A DNA stretch of 9,321 bases, taken from the NCBI GenBank assembly GCA_017963715.1, contig JAGCTK010000119.1:1-9321 (forward strand), read 5' to 3'. Under the pieces are notes generated by a model. That model was not told the origin of the DNA. It ran no database searches and saw nothing but the letters and a program-made list of their open reading frames with translations. This DNA is from Alphaproteobacteria bacterium. GTDB lineage: Bacteria > Pseudomonadota > Alphaproteobacteria > RF32 > CAG-239. Numbering within the stretch: the first letter of the stretch is position 1; every line of letters begins with the position of its first letter. This document shows, one piece after another, positions 1 to 5,251 of this stretch. The position numbers and the translations under genes were made by a program.

Positions 1-1109
1 ACCACGGCATCAAAACTGCTCAAAACCGACACCAAACCCACACCGATGAGCCCGACAGCCACACCGATTAATCCGCCGATAAGTGACAACACGAGCGCTT
101 CGGTCAAAAATTGCAATCTGATATCCCACCTTTTGGCACCGATGGCCATGCGAATACCAATCTCACGTGTCCGCTCGGTCACCGACACCAACATAATATT
201 CATAATGCCGATACCGCCGACAAGAAGCGAAATAGATGCAATCGATCCGAGCAATATCGTCAGTACTTTGGTTGATGTTTCCATCATCTCCATCATTTGC
301 GTCAAATTCATAATCACAAAATCGTCATCTTTATTGACGCCCAAATTATGACGCTGCCGCAGCAATGCGCGAATTTCTTCCTGCGAGGTATAGGTTTGTT
401 CGGCCGTCTTTGTCTGAAGCATCACCATATTGACCATATCCGGAAACGAAATACCGGTCACTTTTTTTTGCGCAGTCATCAGCGGAATATACACCGTGTC
501 ATCCTGATCCATACCGGGGCCGCTTTGGCCGCGTTCGGTCGTCACACCGACAACCGTAAACGGAATACCTTTGATACGCACCGTCTTACCGATTGGGTCA
601 ACATCTCCGAACAATTCTTTGACAACCGTCATACCCAAAATCGTCACTTTACCACCGTTTTTGATATCCGTTTGGCTGAAATATCGCCCATACGCCAACG
701 CCCAATCCTTGATTTCAAAATACCGATTATCCGTGCCGATAATCGAGGTTGACCAGTTGGCGTTGCCATACACAATTTGTCCGCTGTCATTTAAGACCGG
801 CGCGGCCAAACTGATACTATCTATTTTTTCCTGCAATGCGTTGCCGTCAGCCGCTTTCATCGTCGGTTGTGAGCCGTGCCCCATACGTTTGCCGCCCGAT
901 GTTGATGTTCCCGATCGCACCATAATCAAATTGGTGCCCATACTTTTCATCTCGTTTTGGATGGTGATTTGCGCGCCGTTGCCGATGGCCAGCATAATAA
1001 TCACGGCCGACACACCGATAATGATGCCGAGACTGGTCAAAATAGAGCGCATCTTATTGGCTTTGACGGCACGAATTGCAATTGAGAAGGTTGTTGCGGC
1101 ATCAATCAT
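1..1109 (-). CDS. MacB/FtsX-type ABC transporter permease (3' end beyond window)
   Basis: Integral-membrane subunit of a MacAB-type ABC transporter. It is expected to sit in the inner membrane and use the partner ATPase to drive export or extrusion through a periplasmic adaptor. Reading the minus strand from ATG at 1109 gives 369 open codons to the window edge, with no stop. The start begins [12 protein letters not shown]1 is near residues 24-41, followed by a large periplasmic domain (MacB_PCD type) near residues 42-250. TM2 contains the SLLVGGIGIMNIMLV block. The FtsX-family signature VTERTREIGIRMAIGAKR follows, then the start of TM3. The last helix and C-terminus are missing, roughly 30-40 residues if the family's usual 400 or so holds. 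The ATG overlaps the ATPase stop codon (ATGA, 1106-1109), and a GAAAGG-like ribosome site lies just upstream inside the ATPase gene, which suggests translational coupling. Substrate cannot be told from sequence; lipoprotein-release LolC/E is less likely given the MacA partner. Confidence 0.93.
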   Translation of the reverse strand, partial: MIDAATTFSIAIRAVKANKMRSILTSLGIIIGVSAVIIMLAIGNGAQITIQNEMKSMGTNLIMVRSGTSTSGGKRMGHGSQPTMKAADGNALQEKIDSISLAAPVLNDSGQIVYGNANWSTSIIGTDNRYFEIKDWALAYGRYFSQTDIKNGGKVTILGMTVVKELFGDVDPIGKTVRIKGIPFTVVGVTTERGQSGPGMDQDDTVYIPLMTAQKKVTGISFPDMVNMVMLQTKTAEQTYTSQEEIRALLRQRHNLGVNKDDDFVIMNLTQMMEMMETSTKVLTILLGSIASISLLVGGIGIMNIMLVSVTERTREIGIRMAIGAKRWDIRLQFLTEALVLSLIGGLIGVAVGLIGVGLVSVLSSFDAV

Positions 1110-1795
1110 TTCTTTTGCCTTTCATCCGAATGTATTTCCCCGTCCACGATTTTGATGATACGTTTAGCATAACGTGCAATATCTTCTTCGTGCGTCACCA
1201 AAATAATCGTGCGCCCCATTTTTTCGTTCAAATCCGAAAACAGATGCATAATTTCAACGCTCATTTTGGTATCCAAATTACCGGTCGGTTCATCGGCAAA
1301 AATAATCGGTGCTTCGTTGACAATCGCACGCGCAATGGCCACCCTTTGCTGCTGGCCGCCCGAAAGTTGGTTGGGCATATGTGACATTCTGTCTTTTAAA
1401 CCGACGGCCTCAAGTGCTTTGACGGCACGTTCTTTTCTTTGATGAGCCGGCACATTGGCATACACCATCGGCAGTTCCACATTTTCAAGCGCGCTTGTGC
1501 GTGATAACAAATTAAAGCCCTGAAATACAAAACCGATTTTGGCATTTCTGATTTCGGCAAGTTCATCCGGTGTCAGGTTTTGCACCGGACGCCCGTCCAG
1601 CAAATAAGAACCGCCCGTCGGATTATCAAGACAGCCCAAAATATTCATCAACGTTGATTTGCCCGAACCTGACGGGCCCATAATCGCCACAAATTCGCCT
1701 TGATCGATTTGAAGATCAATGCCTTTTAAGATTTCCAAATCAAACCCGTCGAGCGGATATGATTTTTTAATATTTTTGAGTTCAATCAACGCCAT
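1106..1795 (-). CDS. MacB-type ABC transporter ATP-binding protein
   Basis: Cytoplasmic ATPase that powers the neighbouring permease. The 229-residue protein has every ABC motif in order: Walker [10 protein letters not shown] at 40-48, Q-loop Gln92 (FVFQGFNLL), signature LSGGQQQR at 144-151, Walker B IIFADEP at 164-170, D-loop GNLD at 172-175 and the switch His202. The insert after Walker A ([10 protein letters not shown]) and the LDGRPVQ segment are typical of the MacB/LolD/FtsE group. In E. coli, MacB is one polypeptide with ATPase and permease fused; here they are separate genes, as in the YknY/YknZ arrangement. The start ATG at 1795 is preceded by GAGGAA about six bases upstream. It lies 11 bp after the adaptor gene and overlaps the permease gene by four bases, so it is the middle gene of a three-gene operon. 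Confidence 0.95.
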   Translation of the reverse strand: MALIELKNIKKSYPLDGFDLEILKGIDLQIDQGEFVAIMGPSGSGKSTLMNILGCLDNPTGGSYLLDGRPVQNLTPDELAEIRNAKIGFVFQGFNLLSRTSALENVELPMVYANVPAHQRKERAVKALEAVGLKDRMSHMPNQLSGGQQQRVAIARAIVNEAPIIFADEPTGNLDTKMSVEIMHLFSDLNEKMGRTIILVTHEEDIARYAKRIIKIVDGEIHSDERQKK

Positions 1796-1806
1796 TTTCG
1801 GTTCCT

Positions 1807-2952
1807 CTATCGCCGCATCATGCCTAAACGCGGTTTTCCGCCTTTTTCGGCATTTTTCTTGGATACAATCACAATATCGCCGGCATGCACGTCATCTGAT
1901 ATAATTTCGGTTGAATTATCATCCGAAATCCCCTCCGAGATGTTGACACGTTCGGGCTTTCCTTTTTTCATCAGCCAAATACCATTGCTCGGATAGCGCA
2001 CGCCTTCTTCCATATAAAAACGTGTTGCCGCACTCGGTACCAAAAGGGCATTATCTTTTTCGCTCGTGATAATCTCGACATTGGCCGTCATACCGGGCTT
2101 GAGTTTCAAATCCGAATTGTCAATTCCGATAATTACGCTGTAGGTCACAACATTTGATGTTGTCACGGCCTTATTACGCACTTGTTTGACCTGCCCGACA
2201 AATGTTTCATCCACAAAACTATCCACGTTAAACAAAACTTTTTGCCCGACATTGATTTTGGCGATATCCGCCTCCACAACGGAAGCCTCGATTTCCATTT
2301 GGGTTAAATCTTCAGCCACCGAAAACAATTCCGGTGTTGAAAAACTGGCCGCCACGGTCTGCCCGACTTCCACCGATTTTGAAATCACGATGCCGTCCAC
2401 AGGTGATGTGATTTTGGTATATTTCAATTCGGTCTTGGCCGAATTTAATGCGGCTTCGGCCTGTTTGACCTGTGCTTTTTGAAGTGCGAGTTCCGCCACC
2501 GCGTTGTCATAATTGCGCTGTGCGGATTCCAATTCTTTATCTGTTGAATAGGCAGATTTTTTCAGTTTTTGAATACGGTCCAACGTTTTTTTATAATACA
2601 CAATGTCGTTTTCTTCGACCTGCACCTGTGCTTTGGCAATTTCGAGTGCTGCTTCACGTTGCGCCACCGTTGCTTCAAAAACATCTGGATCAATCAGCGC
2701 GAGCAATTCGCCCTCTTTAACTTCAGAGTTAAAATCGACATATATTTCTTTGATTGTGCCCGAAACCTGTGTTCCGATTGTCACGGTTGACAACGGATTA
2801 ATCACACCCGATGCCGTCACCGTTTGCTTGATATGTCCGACTTTAACTTCGGCCGTTTCAAATTCAACTTTACTGCTTTTTTTGTTCCAGCAACTCACCG
2901 CACAAACCAACACTAAACCTGCGGCAACAACCCATTTAATATATTTTTTCAT
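1807..2952 (-). CDS. MacA-like periplasmic adaptor (membrane fusion protein)
   Basis: Adaptor subunit linking an inner-membrane ABC pump to an outer-membrane channel. From ATG at 2952 it is 381 residues. It begins with a positively charged, hydrophobic leader (MKKYIKWVVAAGLVLVCAVSC); AVSC at 18-21 is a weak lipobox, so it may be either a lipoprotein or anchored by an uncleaved helix. A lipoyl-like half (TIGTQVSGTIKEIYVDFNS, 58-76) comes next. A long alpha-helical hairpin of heptad-rich sequence (about 92-175) follows, then the second lipoyl half (KITSPVDGIVISKSVEVGQ, 180-198), a beta-barrel region (about 215-300) and a membrane-proximal domain to the end. The upstream in-frame ATG at 2979 was rejected because AAAGG lies six bases before 2952, while nothing suitable precedes 2979. 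It is the first gene of the operon, so the adaptor, ATPase and permease should be made together. No outer-membrane factor gene is visible in the window. Confidence 0.92.
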   Translation of the reverse strand: MKKYIKWVVAAGLVLVCAVSCWNKKSSKVEFETAEVKVGHIKQTVTASGVINPLSTVTIGTQVSGTIKEIYVDFNSEVKEGELLALIDPDVFEATVAQREAALEIAKAQVQVEENDIVYYKKTLDRIQKLKKSAYSTDKELESAQRNYDNAVAELALQKAQVKQAEAALNSAKTELKYTKITSPVDGIVISKSVEVGQTVAASFSTPELFSVAEDLTQMEIEASVVEADIAKINVGQKVLFNVDSFVDETFVGQVKQVRNKAVTTSNVVTYSVIIGIDNSDLKLKPGMTANVEIITSEKDNALLVPSAATRFYMEEGVRYPSNGIWLMKKGKPERVNISEGISDDNSTEIISDDVHAGDIVIVSKKNAEKGGKPRLGMMRR

Positions 2953-2983
2953 GTCAGACCTTTCTTTTGTTTGGTACACAATA

Positions 2984-3005
2984 TTTATAAACGAAGATAA
3001 ACGAA
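2984..3005 (-). promoter_or_regulatory. Candidate promoter/operator of the macA-like operon
   Basis: On the minus strand a TATAAA box (plus positions 2984-2989) lies about 31 bases before the adaptor ATG and could be a -10 element; no good -35 is visible. Overlapping it is a direct repeat with a 10-base period: on the plus strand ATAAACGAA occurs at 2987-2995 and again at 2997-3005. Tandem half-sites one helical turn apart are typical of OmpR/PhoP-family response-regulator sites. That assignment is inference; the repeat itself is plain in the sequence. Confidence 0.4.
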
Positions 3006-3053
3006 AAAAAGTTCATTTTCCAGTTTTTTCTTTTAAATCACATCATAAAACAT

Positions 3054-3083
3054 AAAAAAGACCGACAACCGTCGGCCTTTTTT
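3054..3083 (-). terminator. Rho-independent terminator of the phosphofructokinase gene
   Basis: The arms are CCGAC (3062-3066) and GTCGG (3071-3075) around the four-base loop AACC. Beyond one A/C mismatch the stem extends through a G-C pair and six A-T pairs. Read on the minus strand it ends in a T6 run, about 20 bases after the phosphofructokinase stop. The structure is nearly symmetrical, so it could also stop plus-strand transcripts. It separates the kinase gene from the downstream efflux operon on the same strand, so that operon needs its own promoter. Confidence 0.85.
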
Positions 3084-3102
3084 ATGAAAGAGATTCAAAA
3101 AA

Positions 3103-4182
3103 TTAGATTTCACCGATATACATACCAAGCAGTTTTGCAGCCTGAACATAAACGCCGTGCACATCCACCCTTTTACTGCCGGCAGACACCACATCTTTGA
3201 GGGGATAACAATCAACTCGGCCGTGATCTAAGCCGACCATCACATTTGTCTGTCCGTTGCTGAGTAAATCAACGGCTTTGGCGCCGAAAAGCGTCGCCAA
3301 CATTCTATCCCCGTAAACAGGGTGTCCCGAACGCTGAACATGTCCCAAACGTGTGCAACGAATTTGAAAACCGTTATATTTTTCATTGAGTAAATTGGCC
3401 AAATAGTCACCGATACCGCCATGCACTTTTTCGCCAATCATATTTTTGCCCAAAGACAACATTTCGCCGTTTTCGGTTTTAATCCCTTCCGACACAACAA
3501 TCAGCGCATAGGTTCGACCGCTTGCTTTGACCGCTTCTAATTTTTTGATAATACCATCCAAAGTATACGGAATTTCAGGAATAAGGCACACATCTGCCCC
3601 ACCGGCCACAGCCGATTGCAAAGCCAAGTGTCCGGCATCGCGCCCCATCATTTCAACAATCATTGCTCGATGATGCGAACGTGCCGTTGTTTCGATGCTG
3701 TCAATCGAATCCATACAAACCTGACATGCCGTTTCAAACCCGATGGATATATCCGTCAGTGGCGTATCATTATCAATGGTTTTGGGAATACCGATCATTT
3801 TAATACCTGCTTGAGAGCAATAGCGTTGCAACACATTCATACTGCCGTCACCGCCCAAAACAATCACGGCGTCCAAACCGAGTTCGCGCACACCTTCACC
3901 GAAACGACGCGCCACTTCATCCATCAGTTCAGGCTTAACGCCTTTATTGAGTGAACCTAAATAAGATCCGGCTGTCTTAGCCCACGGTGTTTCCGAAAAA
4001 TTTTGCGGGGTCAAAATCTCATACGACAACGGACGCTCCGTTAAGCCTTCTGTTCCGTTATGAATCCCGTATACGGTCCAATTTTTCAGCGTGGCCGCTT
4101 TCACAACGGCAGATATCGCGACATTCAAGCCCGAACAGTCTCCGCCGCTTGTTAAAATACCTATTTTTTTAATTTCACTCAT
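3103..4182 (-). CDS. 6-phosphofructokinase, group III-like (ATP or PPi donor uncertain)
   Basis: Cytoplasmic glycolytic enzyme that phosphorylates fructose 6-phosphate to the 1,6-bisphosphate. The 359-residue protein shows the family motifs: GILTSGGDCSGLN at 8-20, LGGDGS at 109-114, PKTIDND at 133-139 with catalytic Asp137, RSHHRAMIVEMMGRDAGHLA at 168-187, and QRSGHPVYGDRMLA at 283-296. The residue after GGD (E. coli 104) is Gly113, as in ATP enzymes. The E. coli 124 position is Lys134, which is shared with pyrophosphate enzymes, so the donor cannot be settled. At 359 residues it is longer than the roughly 320 of E. coli PfkA and fits the longer group III forms. ATG at 4182 is chosen over the adjacent in-frame TTG at 4185 because GGAG lies eight bases before the ATG. 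It appears monocistronic, with a terminator after it and a divergent gene upstream. Confidence 0.93.
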   Translation of the reverse strand: MSEIKKIGILTSGGDCSGLNVAISAVVKAATLKNWTVYGIHNGTEGLTERPLSYEILTPQNFSETPWAKTAGSYLGSLNKGVKPELMDEVARRFGEGVRELGLDAVIVLGGDGSMNVLQRYCSQAGIKMIGIPKTIDNDTPLTDISIGFETACQVCMDSIDSIETTARSHHRAMIVEMMGRDAGHLALQSAVAGGADVCLIPEIPYTLDGIIKKLEAVKASGRTYALIVVSEGIKTENGEMLSLGKNMIGEKVHGGIGDYLANLLNEKYNGFQIRCTRLGHVQRSGHPVYGDRMLATLFGAKAVDLLSNGQTNVMVGLDHGRVDCYPLKDVVSAGSKRVDVHGVYVQAAKLLGMYIGEI

Positions 4183-4321
4183 CAAACAATCTCCATTGAT
4201 GTAAAAGTTCTTGATTTTTTTTTAAATATATGTATACTACATACAGATTTTAAAAATGTATTTCCAGTAAAAAATACATTTTTTGACAAACTTTTTTTTA
4301 TAATGGGACGGACAGTATCAA
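4183..4321. promoter_or_regulatory. Divergent promoter region between the phosphofructokinase and DUF465-like genes
   Basis: This 139-bp AT-rich intergenic stretch must hold both promoters. Rightward, a perfect TATAAT (4299-4304) sits 17 bases before the small gene's ATG. A perfect TTGACA (4283-4288) is also present but only 10 bases from it, too close to be its -35 partner. Leftward, TATACA on the minus strand (plus 4231-4236) is a weak -10 candidate for the kinase. Between them lies an inverted repeat with 12-base arms: AAAAATGTATTT (4252-4263) and AAATACATTTTT (4272-4283), separated by eight bases. A second, smaller one is TGTAT-N5-ATACA at 4231-4245. Confidence 0.5.
4252..4283. repeat. 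12-bp-arm inverted repeat in the divergent intergenic region
   Basis: The arms AAAAATGTATTT (4252-4263) and AAATACATTTTT (4272-4283) are exact reverse complements around an eight-base centre CCAGTAAA. It is not a terminator for either gene, because it lies upstream of both. The right arm abuts and slightly overlaps the TTGACA at 4283. A regulator-binding site is the simplest reading; a DNA hairpin is the alternative. Function is not shown by the sequence. Confidence 0.6.
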
Positions 4322-4531
4322 ATGCAATATGATCAAATGAAAAAACTTCAGCTCCAACTATGTGAATTAAAGTTGCAGGAGCGTCGTTTGCGCTCAGATA
4401 TCAAAAGTTTGGTCAGCCAAAACGCAACGATTGATTTTTTCCAGGCTCAAAAACTCAACACATTACGCACCGGTTTATCTCAAAAGATTAAAAAAGTCGA
4501 ATCTGGTTTGACACCCAACATTATTGCTTAG
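4322..4531 (+). CDS. Small DUF465/YdcH-like coiled-coil protein
   Basis: A 69-residue, charged, almost entirely helical protein with heptad-like spacing from about residue 6 to 62. The second half (FFQAQKLNTLRTGLSQKIKKVES) and the ending LTPNIIA resemble the DUF465 (YdcH) family of short proteins common in alphaproteobacteria, whose role is largely unknown. The N-terminal half is less typical of that family, so the assignment is moderate; a SlyX-like protein is another possibility. It is cytoplasmic by composition, with no signal peptide. The only upstream ribosome-site candidate is a GGGACGGA stretch about ten bases before the ATG. A perfect TATAAT at 4299-4304 implies a leader of only about 11 bases, so much of that stretch may not be transcribed. 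An internal ATG at 4337 has no ribosome site. It is the only plus-strand gene here and converges on infC. Confidence 0.72.
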   Translation: MQYDQMKKLQLQLCELKLQERRLRSDIKSLVSQNATIDFFQAQKLNTLRTGLSQKIKKVESGLTPNIIA

Positions 4532-4550
4532 TTGCTTAAAAAAATCTTAC

Positions 4551-4582
4551 AAAAAAATCCCGACATCAATCGGGATTTTTTT
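4551..4582. terminator. Bidirectional rho-independent terminator between the DUF465-like gene and infC
   Basis: A perfect 13-bp stem, with left arm AAAAAAATCCCGA (4551-4563) and right arm TCGGGATTTTTTT (4570-4582), surrounds the loop CATCAA. Read on either strand, the GC-containing core is followed by a T7 run. It lies 20 bases after the plus-strand gene's stop and 23 bases after the infC stop, so it can end both convergent transcripts. Confidence 0.93.
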
Positions 4583-4604
4583 ATCTTCCTTTGAACGCAG
4601 ATTC

Positions 4605-5144
4605 TTAAACCGGCGAAACAAGCATAGACATCTGCCTGCCCTCAAGTTTCGGTTCTTGGTCAACTTTGGCCAACATATCCAAATCTTCAATAATTCGGTC
4701 AAGCAATTCTTTGCCCATATTATTTGCGCTCAACTCACGCCCCTTAAAACGCAAGGTAAATTTGACTTTATCACCTTGTGATAAAAACTTTTTAGCCTGT
4801 TTTAATTTGACATCATAATCGTGCGTATCAATCGCAGGCCTTAATTTCAACTCTTTAATATTGACAACTTTTTGATTTTTCTTCGCCTCGTTTTTGCGCT
4901 TCTGCACTTCATATTTATATTTGCCGAAATCAAGCACTTTGCACACGGGCGGATTGGCCTGAGGTGAAATTTCAATCAAATCAAGTCCGGCTTCTTCCGC
5001 AATCTTTAAGGCCTCTTTGACAGAGACGACACCACGGTTTTCACCCGTTTCATCAATCAACCGAACCTGTTTAGCCACAATGGCTTCATTAATGCGCGGT
5101 CCGTCATCGTTGCGTACTGGCGCACTCGTTTTTTCTATTGCTAT
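4605..5144 (-). CDS. infC: Translation initiation factor IF-3, likely ATA start
   Basis: Binds the 30S subunit, prevents premature 50S joining and checks initiator tRNA and start-codon choice. The N-domain begins with DDGPRINEAI and includes VRLIDETGENRGVV and DLIEISPQANPPVCKVLDFGKYKYE. The linker is Lys-rich (QKRKNEAKKNQK), and the C-domain includes IKELKLRPAIDTHDYDVKLKQAKKFL, KVKFTLRFKGRE and EGRQMSML. With ATA at 5144 as start it is 179 residues, the usual family length. The start is chosen because GGAGG (5150-5154) sits five bases upstream and no in-frame ATG or GTG exists near the N-terminus. The only nearby alternatives are a TTG at 5154-5156 that overlaps the GGAGG, and a TTG at 5201 that falls inside the -35 element. 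IF-3 genes are known to use rare AUU-type starts for autoregulation. infC is not followed by rpmI-rplT here; its downstream neighbour is convergent. Confidence 0.96.
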   Translation of the reverse strand: MAIEKTSAPVRNDDGPRINEAIVAKQVRLIDETGENRGVVSVKEALKIAEEAGLDLIEISPQANPPVCKVLDFGKYKYEVQKRKNEAKKNQKVVNIKELKLRPAIDTHDYDVKLKQAKKFLSQGDKVKFTLRFKGRELSANNMGKELLDRIIEDLDMLAKVDQEPKLEGRQMSMLVSPV

Positions 5145-5154
5145 AGTAACCTCC
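5136..5154 (-). promoter_or_regulatory. infC ribosome-binding site and ATA start region
   Basis: On the minus strand the order is GGAGG, TTACT, ATA, GCA, ATA. The first ATA (5144) is five bases from the Shine-Dalgarno and the second (5138) eleven, so the first fits spacing better. Neither is a standard start. In E. coli, infC uses AUU and IF-3 represses its own translation by rejecting that codon; the same loop is inferred here. Confidence 0.75.
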
Positions 5155-5170
5155 AAAAAAAAGTTGACAA

Positions 5171-5205
5171 CAGGTGTATCATACACCACAAATCGTAACA
5201 ATCAA
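5171..5205 (-). promoter_or_regulatory. Candidate sigma-70 promoter of infC with overlapping palindrome
   Basis: On the minus strand TTGATT (plus 5200-5205) and TATGAT (plus 5178-5183) are 16 bases apart, matching the -35/-10 pattern well. Transcription would begin near 5171, giving a leader of about 27 bases. The -10 lies inside GGTGTATCATACACC (5173-5187), two exact 7-base inverted arms around one base. This could be an operator; I know of no named regulator with this site. It shows infC can be transcribed independently of trkH, which ends about 100 bases upstream without a visible terminator. Confidence 0.6.
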
Positions 5206-5251
5206 GTTAATTTATACATATTGCATATATTTTTATTCGGATATTCTAAGG

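Noticed and set aside
571..1155. Plus-strand open frame of 194 codons
   Set aside because: It lies antisense to the MacB-type permease, whose minus-strand translation carries clear FtsX-family motifs. It has no recognisable domain and is a shadow of that gene.
2953..2979. Adaptor start at ATG 2979
   Set aside because: It would put nine mostly polar or charged residues (MYQTKERSD) before an otherwise classic signal segment. AAAGG lies correctly before the ATG at 2952 instead.
2603..3055. Plus-strand open frame of 150 codons
   Set aside because: It is antisense to the adaptor's start and hairpin. Its composition (Ser/Thr/Ala runs) is what the reverse frame of a coiled coil gives, and it has no ribosome site or family motif.
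4283..4304. TTGACA plus TATAAT as a complete sigma-70 promoter
   Set aside because: Both boxes are perfect but only 10 bases apart instead of about 17, so they cannot be paired; only the TATAAT is kept as a candidate.
5145..5201. N-terminal extension of IF-3 starting at TTG 5201
   Set aside because: The extension has no ribosome site, overlaps the predicted promoter and is not similar to the IF-3 N-terminus. The GGAGG five bases before ATA explains the start better.
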